Of a DNA stretch of 64,000 nt, positions 1-8,564 are shown one piece after another. Source of the stretch: Chitinophaga sp. 180180018-3. GTDB lineage: Bacteria > Bacteroidota > Bacteroidia > Chitinophagales > Chitinophagaceae. The stretch is taken from positions 3,658,001 to 3,722,000 of the forward strand of contig NZ_CP140772.1 of assembly GCF_037893185.1 (NCBI RefSeq), given 5' to 3'. Made by a program: the position numbers and the translations under genes. The number at the start of each line of letters is the position of its first letter. Positions within the stretch are counted from its first letter, which is position 1. Under the pieces are notes generated by a model, which was given only the letters and a program-made list of their open reading frames with translations, had not been told where the DNA came from and searched no databases.

Positions 1-602
1 TCATTGCTGTGATAAGGTGTAGGAATACCATCTATAACAACGAGCGGGCCGTTGTTGCGGCCGGATGATAATCCTCTTATATACAGGTTAGTAGTAGATC
101 GGGAGAGTTCTGAAGATACCTCGAGGGTAGTTAGTCCGGGTAGCCTTCCGGGCAATGTTTGCGTCAGGTTAGCTACTGGTGAGCGTTCCAGCACCTCGCC
201 ACTTACGGTGGCAACAGCGCCGGTCACTTCTTTTCTCAGCTGGCTGCTATAGCCCAGCTGCACCACTTCTTCCTGCTGATGTACATCCGGCTGTAATACT
301 ACCACAGGAAGCTCTTCTCCTGCAATTTTAACGGATTGCCTGACATAGCCCCGGGCCTGGAAAGTAAGCCGTTCGCTGTTGTCATCTACCAGTAACGTAT
401 ACTCTCCTTTATCATTCGTGGAAGTACCGTTCCTGCCACTTTGGGAATTGACGGCAATTCCAGGCAGGGGCTTATTATACTGATCCACTACCCTGCCTCT
501 CAGAACGGCAGATGCATGCTGAGCTTGCAGGCACACAGGCAGGATGCTCAGTACCAGCAGGGCGCATGTAAATATTATGTTGACAGATAGTCTGTATTTC
601 AT
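1..602 (-). CDS. SusC-like TonB-dependent receptor, N-terminal part (cut by window edge)
   Basis: The reading frame is open from an ATG at 602 to base 1, about 200 residues, so the C-terminal beta-barrel lies outside the window. It starts MKYRLSVNIIFTCALL, a signal peptide ending near LQAQ. A carboxypeptidase-regulatory-like domain follows (about residues 33-100), then the EEVVQLGYSSQ segment that corresponds to the TonB-box region of SusC proteins, and the start of the plug domain with LYIRGLSS and PLVVIDGIP. It would form an outer-membrane importer for oligosaccharides. It lies 35 bases downstream of the SusD gene on the same strand, so it is probably the last known gene of this operon and a second receptor besides the 1054-residue SusC. 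Whether its own SusD follows cannot be seen. Confidence 0.85.
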   Translation of the reverse strand, partial: MKYRLSVNIIFTCALLVLSILPVCLQAQHASAVLRGRVVDQYNKPLPGIAVNSQSGRNGTSTNDKGEYTLLVDDNSERLTFQARGYVRQSVKIAGEELPVVVLQPDVHQQEEVVQLGYSSQLRKEVTGAVATVSGEVLERSPVANLTQTLPGRLPGLTTLEVSSELSRSTTNLYIRGLSSGRNNGPLVVIDGIPTPYHSN

Positions 603-637
603 GTTGTTGATATTACAAGCGTTTACAAAAGAGATCA

Positions 638-2530
638 TTACCAACCGGGGTTCTGCCAGTTAGCGCCGGTGATAGACAACAAACGGTTCGCCTCTGCCAG
701 TGGAATGGGCATAACGAGGAATTTATTGGTGTAGTTCCTCCGTTCATTGTCTCTCACAACACGGCGTTTATACGCATACGTGCCATCAGCGTTGCGGGTA
801 ATTTCCATAGCGGTTACCCACTTGTCCGTCTGGGAAAGGTCGCCGGAAGGCGAAGACCAGCGTCTTACATCAAAGAAGCGGTGTTCTTCCATCGCCAGTT
901 CCACTCGACGTTCGCTGTGGATACGCTTTATCAGGTTCTCCTTTGAAAGTGGCGGCAGCGGCGGCATTCCAACTCTGGCGCGGATTTCATTCACAGCGGC
1001 AGCAGCTTCATCCAGTTTTCCATCTTCAGCAGCGGCTTCTGCGAAATTGAGTATCACCTCACCGAGGCGGAAGTATTTGTAATTAGCACCGCCTATGGGA
1101 TTGTCGTTGCCGGAATTGGGATGCAGGAATTTTCGTTCGAAATAACCGGTGCGGGTGGCCTTTCTCACAGAGCCGGAAATACCTGTCTGTGGCTCTCCTA
1201 CATAGGTGGCTATCACACGTGCGCGGTTGCCTGCAGGAGCCGGATAGTTTTCGTACGACTCTTTCACCTCTGAAAATCCCCACCAGGCCTTTCTTCTGGA
1301 CCCATTGTAATAAATGGACGCATAAAAACGGGGGTCACGATTATCGTATGGCTTGTTAGGGTCATAAAGCGTATTTGCTTTGTTATAATTGGGCTGTGTA
1401 TGCTTTTCATCGAGGTAAGGTTTATCCATGTCCAGTACCGGCTGTCCATCTGCGGTTTCATAAGCATCCACCAGCTCCTGCGTCGGGCAGGTACCGGCTT
1501 TATAGCCATCCTGTGCGCCAATGCCATCGATATCCCATATATTCCCTTGTCCGTCGCGGCTCTGATAAAGCGTTTCCTTATCTATGGGATTGGCAGAATA
1601 CGCCATTGTTTGCGTGAAATACTCGTTATAGAGGGCGGTGTGTACCTCTTTATTTGGCCCCAGATAAGCATCGTCCGACAAATAAGTTTGCGGAAGATTT
1701 ACTTTGTTATAGAGCGCAAAGCCTTGTGCTCTCAGGTTGGCCAGCGATGTTTTATTGATGGTATATGCTTCATCCCAGTGATTCTGTCCGTCGTTATAAA
1801 GCGGACTGGCAGCGAAAAGGATCATTCTCGATTTGAGCGCTTCAGCCAGGGCTTTGTTCACCCGGCCACCTTCAGCATTGGTGGTAATACGCCAGGGCAG
1901 TTCATCCGTTGCCAGGGCAGCGTCGCAGTCTTCCATAATGAACTTTACCACGTTGTAGTAGCTTTCTTTTTTCAGCTTGGAGAAGTCGTCCGTGAAATTA
2001 TACACCGTTCTTTCAATAGGGAGCGACGCCCCAAACCACTTGAGCAGTTCTGCATAATAGAATGCTCTCAGGAGGCGGGCCTCTGCTTTCCAGCGTTTGC
2101 GGGTTCTGTCCGAGCCTACCTTAGCAGTATCGATGCGGCTAATGAATAATGCGCAGTTGCGTATAGAGTTCCAGTAGCGGCCCCAGTAATCGCCGTTGCC
2201 CATGTCGCTGCTGATATCGTTAATAGGATTGCTTCCTGCAGAAGCATCGCCATTGTACATACGGCCTGACATGATCCAGGGTTCCGCTTCCGCATCGGTG
2301 TCCCATGCCTCATCGCTCCACTCCACGGGACCTCGGCTCCAGAAAAAGTAGCGTACACCTTTTGCAGGCAGGTTATTATAACAGGTATTTAAGAAATCAC
2401 CTACTTTAACACTGTCTGCAAAAACATCGTTAATCGAGATCTTGCCATCGGGAGCACTATCCAGGGCCTTTTTACAGGCGCCAGTAGCCAGCAGCAGTAC
2501 CAGTATACAATATATGTAGATCGTTTTCAT
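638..2530 (-). CDS. SusD/RagB-family surface glycan-binding lipoprotein
   Basis: 630 residues. The N-terminus MKTIYIYCILVLLLATGAC is a lipoprotein signal with the lipidated cysteine at position 19. The body has the SusD pattern: an N-terminal TPR-like helical part (SIRNCALFISRI, ARLLRAFYYAELLKWFG) and the C-terminal RagB/SusD segment, with YFRLGEVILNFAEAA and ERRVELAMEEHRFFDVRRW. Proteins of this family sit on the cell surface as a lid over the SusC barrel and capture glycan. It starts 20 bases after the SusC stop (2550), the usual SusC-SusD order. The binding specificity cannot be read from the sequence. Confidence 0.93.
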   Translation of the reverse strand: MKTIYIYCILVLLLATGACKKALDSAPDGKISINDVFADSVKVGDFLNTCYNNLPAKGVRYFFWSRGPVEWSDEAWDTDAEAEPWIMSGRMYNGDASAGSNPINDISSDMGNGDYWGRYWNSIRNCALFISRIDTAKVGSDRTRKRWKAEARLLRAFYYAELLKWFGASLPIERTVYNFTDDFSKLKKESYYNVVKFIMEDCDAALATDELPWRITTNAEGGRVNKALAEALKSRMILFAASPLYNDGQNHWDEAYTINKTSLANLRAQGFALYNKVNLPQTYLSDDAYLGPNKEVHTALYNEYFTQTMAYSANPIDKETLYQSRDGQGNIWDIDGIGAQDGYKAGTCPTQELVDAYETADGQPVLDMDKPYLDEKHTQPNYNKANTLYDPNKPYDNRDPRFYASIYYNGSRRKAWWGFSEVKESYENYPAPAGNRARVIATYVGEPQTGISGSVRKATRTGYFERKFLHPNSGNDNPIGGANYKYFRLGEVILNFAEAAAEDGKLDEAAAAVNEIRARVGMPPLPPLSKENLIKRIHSERRVELAMEEHRFFDVRRWSSPSGDLSQTDKWVTAMEITRNADGTYAYKRRVVRDNERRNYTNKFLVMPIPLAEANRLLSITGANWQNPGW

Positions 2531-2549
2531 ATCGTCAATTGTTAGAAGA

Positions 2550-5500
2550 TCAGAAAGTAGCGTTTAGTCCGAAGCTGAACATCTTGGTTACCGTATAGCC
2601 GATAGAGTTATTGGTTTCCGGATCAAGGTGCCCCATCTTCAACTTATCCCAGGTGAAAAGGTTCTGGCCTCCTACGTATACCCGAATGCCCTTTATAGCA
2701 GCCTGTTTCAGCAATGAGGGCGGAATATTATATGCCAGCTCCAGGTTTTTCAGGCGTACAAACGACCGGTCCATGATAAAGAAATCATTGGCCTGGTGGT
2801 TGGTAGTGGTACCGGTGCTCAGCGCAGGATAAGTGATCTTCTCTCCTTTTGCATACCGCTCTGCCGTCCACGCATGCTCGTGATAGTCGAAGTACGTTCC
2901 CTGCTTGATATTCTCGTATACTCCCTGGTTCGCATAGTTCGATGAATACTGACCTACGCCCTGGAAGAAGATGCTGAATTCGAAAGCCTTGTAGCCGAGG
3001 TTCAGGCCCGCGCCATAAATAATACCTGGTATGCTACTGTATTTGATTGGCGCCAGGTCTTTGTCGTCTATCACGCCGTCGCCGTTCAGGTCTTTATAAA
3101 TAAAATCGCCTACTCTAGGTGTTCCGAAACCATAAGTTGTATGTGAGAGGAACTTGTCGAGCTCTTCTTTTGAATTAAAGTAACCGTTACCGTTACTATA
3201 GTCTATTTTATATCCCCATGACTGTCCGATCGAGTAACCAGTATTGCGGTAGCGATAGGCGTATTTATCGCTGTTGATGGGTTCGTCGAGGAATTTCACG
3301 ACATTATGATTATATCCGAAGTTGCCCTTGAACATTACCTGGAAATCTTTGGTGATATTCTTATGATAATTCAGTTCTATTTCAAATCCCTTATTATCAA
3401 CCACACCGAGGTTTAGCTTAGGAATATTATTAAGCGGCACCCCCTGTAGCTGAGGTACGGTTCCACGACTGTACAGGATATCGGAGCGGTTTTCCAGGAA
3501 ATAATCGAAAGTAATTCCCAGGTCGCCGAATAGCTCCAGGTCGATACCATAGTTTTGTTTTTTAGCAGTTTCCCAGGTAATCCTGGGGTTAGCCAGCAAA
3601 CCCTGATTGATACCACCACCCAGGCTTGGCAACGGGCCGCCGCCTACGGTGATGTCACTTAAATAAAGGAAACGGTCTGAGGTGCCCAGTTTATCGTTAC
3701 CTACTTTACCGTAAGAGGCACGCAGTTTCAGATTGGTGATCACGTTGTTACCTTTCAGGAAGGCTTCATTGCTGGCAACCCAGCCTGCGGACACCGCGGG
3801 GAAAAAGCCAAATCGTTTAGTGGGAGCAAATTGTTCAGAGCCATTATAACCGAAATTGAATTCCACCAAATAACGGTTATCATACGCATAGGTGGCCCTG
3901 CCGGAAAGACCGATTACATTGAACGGAATGTCGCCTCCCGTGGTTTCCCAGTAATCGCGTTGCGCCAGTATCAGGCCGCCTACAGCGTGTTTGCCGCCAA
4001 ACGTCCGGTTGTAGAGGATGCTTCCCTGCATATTGATATTGTAGCGTGAGTCCGCTCCTTTAACCAGGGATATGCGGCCATCGTTGGCACGTTTCAGCGT
4101 GTAACTTAGCTCGTCGGTAGCATAATTAATAAGTGCGGTGTACAATTGTTCTGTTTTATATCCCTGCATGGCGGTAGTAGCCCTGGAATCGTAGGAGATC
4201 ATTCCCTTCAGGCTCAGGCCGCGGGTAACAAGGCTGCTAAGATCCCATTGTAACCCAAGCGTGCTGTTAAGGTTGGAACGTACTTCCTTACGGTATCCCT
4301 GGCGGTTTATGACTTCGAACGCCGACCGGTCCAGATAACCCGGATCTACGACCTTTCCTTCCGGTACACCGAATCCTGCGATGGTAGTAGGACCTGGGGT
4401 AATAGGCAAAATGGTCTGGGCCTGATAAATGATGTCGGACATCATCCAGTCGGTGGACGATCCGGGGTAAGTACCAGCGGAAGGCATATTCACTTTTTCG
4501 ATATAGGAACCGATGTTCAGGAATGCTTTCAGTGAAGAAGTAATCCTGTAATCGAGATTGGTGCGGAAGCTGTACCGGTCCATTTTAAAGGTGGGATTGT
4601 ATCCCAGCTGTGAAGGTGACTCTGTTTTGATATTACCACCCTGGTGCAGGAAACCAGCATTGGCAAAATAAGATACCTTATCGGTTCCGCCGGAGAGGTT
4701 CATGTTCACCCTGGTCTGCGGCGCGAATCTTTTGGCGAATTCACGGTAGTAGTCGTGATCAGGGTACATATATTCTCTCACCTTTGCTTTCTGTGCGTAA
4801 TCAGGATCTTTAGGATCCAGTCCGGCCAACGGGTTGGCGTATTTATCCATTATCTCCTTAGGAAAAGGCAGGGGCATATTATCGTTAGCGGAAGCTTCAT
4901 TACGCAGAGCCATGTACTCGAGGGAGTGCAGGCGTTCGGGTTCCCGGGTAAATGCGGAGAAGCTCTGATCGGCAGTAACATTGAGTTCAGCGCGGCCTGG
5001 TTGTCCCCGGCGGGTGGTGATCAGGATAACGCCGTTGGCGCCTCTTACCCCGTAAACGGCGGTAGCAGAGGCATCTTTAAGAATGGAGATAGAAGCCACT
5101 TCGTTTGGATCGATGGTACGCAGGTTATCGCGGGGCACATCGTCGATAAGGATCAGCGGGCTTTTCCCATTAACAGTACCGGCGCCACGCAGGTACATGG
5201 TAGCATCATCGCGACCAGGCTGGCCGCCGGCCGACTGGATGGAGGTAAGACCTGGCAAACGCCCGGCCAGCGCGTTGGCGATATTGGCGGAGGAGCTTTG
5301 TTTCAGCTCCTTCGGGCCAACAGCAGCAACGGCGCCGGTAACGGATACTTTCTTCTGTTGTCCGTAACCTACCACCACTACTTCATTCAGTTTCTCGTTG
5401 GTGGCTGACAGTGGTACATAAAGATTGGTTCGGCCACCTACCGCTACTACCTTGCGGTTGTAGCCGATGTAGGTGAATACAAGAATGGCATCCGGCGAAG

Positions 5501-5714
5501 CATTAAGAGAGAACTTACCTTTTGCATCGGTTTGGGAGCCGGTGGCAGCGCCGTCTACTTTAACGGTTACCCCTGGCAGGGGTATGGTACCGGTGGAATC
5601 TACCACAGTTCCTGTAACATTGATCCTGACTTGTGCCAGTGATGGCCAGGAACAACAGACTGCTGCCAGGAACAAGCATAGCATTGCCCAGTGTTGTTTA
5701 CACATGTTTCTCAT
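2550..5714 (-). CDS. SusC/RagA-family TonB-dependent outer-membrane receptor
   Basis: 1054 residues, normal size for the family. A signal peptide (to about LAQ, residue 28) is followed by a carboxypeptidase-regulatory-like domain (VTGTVVDSTGTIPLPGVTVKVDG, about 32-110), the SusC signature NEVVVVGYGQQKK, a plug domain (YLRGAGTVNGKSPLILIDDVPRD, then SILKDASATAVYGVRGANGVILITT) and a long beta-barrel ending in the aromatic residue F. It should import oligosaccharides across the outer membrane with TonB energy. A second in-frame ATG at 5705 could also be the start. It lies between the GH99-like gene (73 bases upstream) and SusD (20 bases downstream), which fits one operon. Confidence 0.95.
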   Translation of the reverse strand: MRNMCKQHWAMLCLFLAAVCCSWPSLAQVRINVTGTVVDSTGTIPLPGVTVKVDGAATGSQTDAKGKFSLNASPDAILVFTYIGYNRKVVAVGGRTNLYVPLSATNEKLNEVVVVGYGQQKKVSVTGAVAAVGPKELKQSSSANIANALAGRLPGLTSIQSAGGQPGRDDATMYLRGAGTVNGKSPLILIDDVPRDNLRTIDPNEVASISILKDASATAVYGVRGANGVILITTRRGQPGRAELNVTADQSFSAFTREPERLHSLEYMALRNEASANDNMPLPFPKEIMDKYANPLAGLDPKDPDYAQKAKVREYMYPDHDYYREFAKRFAPQTRVNMNLSGGTDKVSYFANAGFLHQGGNIKTESPSQLGYNPTFKMDRYSFRTNLDYRITSSLKAFLNIGSYIEKVNMPSAGTYPGSSTDWMMSDIIYQAQTILPITPGPTTIAGFGVPEGKVVDPGYLDRSAFEVINRQGYRKEVRSNLNSTLGLQWDLSSLVTRGLSLKGMISYDSRATTAMQGYKTEQLYTALINYATDELSYTLKRANDGRISLVKGADSRYNINMQGSILYNRTFGGKHAVGGLILAQRDYWETTGGDIPFNVIGLSGRATYAYDNRYLVEFNFGYNGSEQFAPTKRFGFFPAVSAGWVASNEAFLKGNNVITNLKLRASYGKVGNDKLGTSDRFLYLSDITVGGGPLPSLGGGINQGLLANPRITWETAKKQNYGIDLELFGDLGITFDYFLENRSDILYSRGTVPQLQGVPLNNIPKLNLGVVDNKGFEIELNYHKNITKDFQVMFKGNFGYNHNVVKFLDEPINSDKYAYRYRNTGYSIGQSWGYKIDYSNGNGYFNSKEELDKFLSHTTYGFGTPRVGDFIYKDLNGDGVIDDKDLAPIKYSSIPGIIYGAGLNLGYKAFEFSIFFQGVGQYSSNYANQGVYENIKQGTYFDYHEHAWTAERYAKGEKITYPALSTGTTTNHQANDFFIMDRSFVRLKNLELAYNIPPSLLKQAAIKGIRVYVGGQNLFTWDKLKMGHLDPETNNSIGYTVTKMFSFGLNATF

Positions 5715-5787
5715 GTCGTGGTCTTTTTTAGACTGTCGAAAGATGATTTTGGTCTGATAAACTTTTACTTAATAAAAACGTGGATAT

Positions 5788-7569
5788 TTACTCTTCTTCT
5801 TTGTACAGGTAGTTAAAACGGCCGGAAGGCGCTGCATCTCCATTTACCAGGAAGTCCATGACATCTCCTTCCTGTTGCATATTATCCGACCATTTGAATT
5901 CAAAATTGAGGTGACTCTCTTTTCCTTCCAGCAACTTTCTTGGGATACGTAGTTCCAGCTGGTTACCTGTGTATTGATAATCTATCTCTGCCACTTTCTT
6001 CCAATTCCATCCCCTTATTGATTTTTCCAATATGGCTTTTTTACCCGGCGTGACCCTGTTAATGACATAGTCGTATCCTTCCCAACCTGATTTTTTGTTA
6101 CGGTCGGTATCGATGAACAGCCGCATCCAGCGCGGGCTGTTGGCAGGCGTCAGGTTTTCCGCGGTTTCCACGTAGAAGTATACATATTTTTTATCCCGCG
6201 CTACCCTGGCAGCTATGATATCATTGCGGCCGGTATTATTAATATAATGAGTGCCTGCATAACCATCTGCGTCGCGGTGGAGAGTGCTGCCTTTGTGGGC
6301 GGTATAACGGGGTAATACGTCCTGCCAGTCGCTGAACTGTCCGTCGATCTGCAGGCTTTTTTCCGGTGAAACTTTCTCCGGTGCCGGCATTCCCTTAAAG
6401 CGGCGGATATTGGATACCAGCTGGTAATAATAATTATCGAGATGACCACCTTTCATTGGTTCAATATCCCTGCTGCGTTCGGTGTCAAATTCGTCGGGGA
6501 ACGCATTGGGCTGTCCCTGCCAGGTATCATATCTTCCGGCCACCCATTCGTTCCAGCCGGTAACAAAAATCAGTTGCACAGGCTGTGTAAGGGCGTGATC
6601 CCACTGTTCCTGGAAGTTGAGCCCGTAGTTATGTGCATCGGGCCTGGGATCCTGGCCATGTTTGTCGGTATAGCTCCGGCCAAACGATCCCGGTGCATTC
6701 ATTGCACTCAGTCCGTTGGCTTTGGTCCAGTTCTGGGAAACGCCCACCGTCATTTGTTCGAAGGTACCGTTGGCATCCTTCGCAAACCCGTGCTGAGGGT
6801 AGATTTCCAGCCATCCCCAATGGTCGTTTCGCTGTGGACCTTTATTATACACCGGCTGTCCGGGGCGGAAGGTGAAGAAATTTTTGATGTCGGGATTGTC
6901 GATGTTTTCTTCATAGGCCATGATCAGGGGCTTACCCTTCCACATAAACCACAGGTCTTTATACAAACCGGGTTTATACAAATCGTTATACAACTGATTG
7001 ATGGCACTTTTAGAACCCTCTGTTGCGCCAAAAGGCAGCATAAACGCGATCTGCGGGGTTCTGATACCATTTTTCCTCGCGTCGCTGAACACCTCACAGA
7101 GACGCACATACGCAGATTTCCAGACCAGGTCGCCATTGGTACAATCGAACATGATCATATCCACACCTGCATCTGCCAGCATTTCCGCATGTTTCCAAAC
7201 CACCCATTTATCGAGGTTGGAATAGAATCCGAATAAAGGCTCATTCCAGAAAAACTGTACATCCTTTTTCGGCCAGGCGGGATCATTGAAATTAGCCAAA
7301 GCACCGGGATGTTGCTGCAGGAAAGCAGTGGTATTGACCGGTTTCAGTTTCCTGGCCATTTCGGCATGCCAGGTCCAGTAGAACATACCTACGAAACGAT
7401 CAGATTTAAGTGGACCGGCTTCTTCATAAGTTGGTAATTTCCTGCCCAGTGCGTCCGTAGCAGGCAATGAGGCGGAGTAATTTTCAAGAGGCTGCTGACC
7501 CAGCACACTTGCGCCAGTAGACATGAGTATAAGGGAGCAACAGCAATACTTTAGTAGCGCTTTTTTCAT
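5788..7569 (-). CDS. Secreted GH99/GH71-like glycoside hydrolase with C-terminal beta-sandwich
   Basis: 593 residues if it starts at the ATG at 7569 (MKKALLKYCC), which places a signal peptide ending near SVLGQ at the N-terminus; the frame stays open 18 codons further upstream, but that start would spoil the signal. Residues about 50-410 resemble the TIM-barrel of GH71/GH99-type proteins: RFVGMFYWTWHAE, DAGVDMIMFDCTNG, KPLIMAYEEN and FVTGWNEWVAGR. The last 170 residues look like a carbohydrate-binding or DOMON-like beta-sandwich (IAARVARDKKYVYFYVETAENLTP, FIDTDRNKKSGWEGYDYVINR). GH99 enzymes act on alpha-mannosides, but the substrate here is unknown. It appears to be the first gene of the SusC-SusD operon, an unusual position for the enzyme. 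Confidence 0.75.
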   Translation of the reverse strand: MKKALLKYCCCSLILMSTGASVLGQQPLENYSASLPATDALGRKLPTYEEAGPLKSDRFVGMFYWTWHAEMARKLKPVNTTAFLQQHPGALANFNDPAWPKKDVQFFWNEPLFGFYSNLDKWVVWKHAEMLADAGVDMIMFDCTNGDLVWKSAYVRLCEVFSDARKNGIRTPQIAFMLPFGATEGSKSAINQLYNDLYKPGLYKDLWFMWKGKPLIMAYEENIDNPDIKNFFTFRPGQPVYNKGPQRNDHWGWLEIYPQHGFAKDANGTFEQMTVGVSQNWTKANGLSAMNAPGSFGRSYTDKHGQDPRPDAHNYGLNFQEQWDHALTQPVQLIFVTGWNEWVAGRYDTWQGQPNAFPDEFDTERSRDIEPMKGGHLDNYYYQLVSNIRRFKGMPAPEKVSPEKSLQIDGQFSDWQDVLPRYTAHKGSTLHRDADGYAGTHYINNTGRNDIIAARVARDKKYVYFYVETAENLTPANSPRWMRLFIDTDRNKKSGWEGYDYVINRVTPGKKAILEKSIRGWNWKKVAEIDYQYTGNQLELRIPRKLLEGKESHLNFEFKWSDNMQQEGDVMDFLVNGDAAPSGRFNYLYKEEE

Positions 7570-7717
7570 ATAGTGGAATCTGAAGTGCCGATTGTTACCT
7601 GCTGCTGCGGCGAAAGTGCTCATTCCAAAATAGTGTGTACAAGAATTCCCAGACGGCAGATAAAGTACCCAATATTACCAGCAAAAAACCGCTTCAGCAA
7701 CCTGCTCTGTCATGGAC

Positions 7718-7736
7718 CATCCTGCACTATCCTGTA
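7718..7736. promoter_or_regulatory. Tandem ATCCTG motif upstream of the first polysaccharide operon
   Basis: CATCCTGCACTATCCTGTA, two copies of ATCCTG ten bases apart, about 150 bases upstream of the GH99-like start. A copy identical at 17 of 19 positions lies at 61950-61968 upstream of another polysaccharide operon. A tandem arrangement with about one helical turn between copies fits a transcription-factor site. The assignment as an operator is an inference. Confidence 0.4.
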
Positions 7737-7743
7737 AAAAAGC

Positions 7744-7776
7744 AAAGGTCACGGGATAAGTGTACCCGCGACCTTT
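7744..7776. terminator. Hairpin terminator after the 214-residue membrane-protein gene
   Basis: AAAGGTCaCGGG pairs with CCCGcGACCTTT around a 9-base loop, with one internal mismatch. It lies 25 bases beyond the stop of the minus-strand gene ending at 7802. Both arms end in A/T runs, so it could act in either direction. Confidence 0.7.
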
Positions 7777-7801
7777 ATTTATAGATTATATCAATCGAAC
7801 G

Positions 7802-8446
7802 TCAATTAAACCTGTTCATCAGATCATCGAAGCGTATATGCTCTGTTGACATATGCGCCGGGCTTCCGTACCTTTTCAGGTATTTCCATTTGAGCCCTGG
7901 TTCGATGAATTGCGGAGCTATTGTTCCACCCAGCCGGTGAACAGTTCTGTTGGTTAGCCGATGGTAATCATTCTTATAGATTTCGAAAGTCTGGCAGGGA
8001 AAACCTTTTCTCAGGCGGAAATCAGCATCCCACAGATACAGGATATTGTCTTCTTCAAATTCCACCATATAAAGATCGCCTTCATCTTCATACTCTGGGG
8101 CAACAGCTACCTGCAAAGCTTTGACCAGGGTCACTTCCAGTTCATTATCCATCAGCAGCTGATTAACTTTCATCAGTCGTTTCTGACGCAGCCGGCGCTC
8201 TTTGAAAATTTCATAGGGCGCCATGATCACAAATATGAAGCACAGCACGGCCAGTGTTCCCATGACGAATAACCCCAGCCCTTTGCCTATCCACAGGGCA
8301 GCATCAGCAAACGCAATTCCTGTCAGCAATATGAACAGGAAGTGGTAAGCCCGGTACCTGGATTTTTTTCTCTTCGACAATAATCTTTTCAATTTATTCA
8401 AGGCACGTATTTCATCAGCATAGAGCGATCTCCGGATAAGTTTCAT
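7802..8446 (-). CDS. Small membrane protein of unknown function
   Basis: 214 residues; I do not recognise a family. A basic N-terminus (KLKRLLSKRKKSRYRAYH) is followed by two adjacent hydrophobic segments (about 38-56 and 60-80) and a soluble C-terminal half rich in acidic and aromatic residues (EYEDEGDLYMVEFEEDNILYLWD, then FRLRKGFPCQTFEIYKND). This suggests a protein anchored in the inner membrane by a helical hairpin with its larger domain on one side. It is a single-gene unit: a terminator follows it at 7744-7776, and 118 bases separate it from the UvrA-like gene. Confidence 0.75.
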   Translation of the reverse strand: MKLIRRSLYADEIRALNKLKRLLSKRKKSRYRAYHFLFILLTGIAFADAALWIGKGLGLFVMGTLAVLCFIFVIMAPYEIFKERRLRQKRLMKVNQLLMDNELEVTLVKALQVAVAPEYEDEGDLYMVEFEEDNILYLWDADFRLRKGFPCQTFEIYKNDYHRLTNRTVHRLGGTIAPQFIEPGLKWKYLKRYGSPAHMSTEHIRFDDLMNRFN

Positions 8447-8564
8447 AAAAATTGTACAGGAATTTGCGTGGTTATCTCCGATGGATGCGTAACATAAAAT
8501 TTGCGCCGAAAAGATAGTGAATTTTGCGGAGGAATCTGATATTCTGCGATGAAAATACAGTGGC

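Noticed and set aside
1400..2149. 249-codon plus-strand frame inside the SusD gene
   Set aside because: Antisense to SusD and compositionally odd; no supporting motif.
7626..7632. TATTTTG (minus strand) as the promoter box of the GH99-like gene, also seen before other genes
   Set aside because: It is one base short of TAnnTTTG and such A/T-rich heptamers are common; no -33 element at proper spacing.
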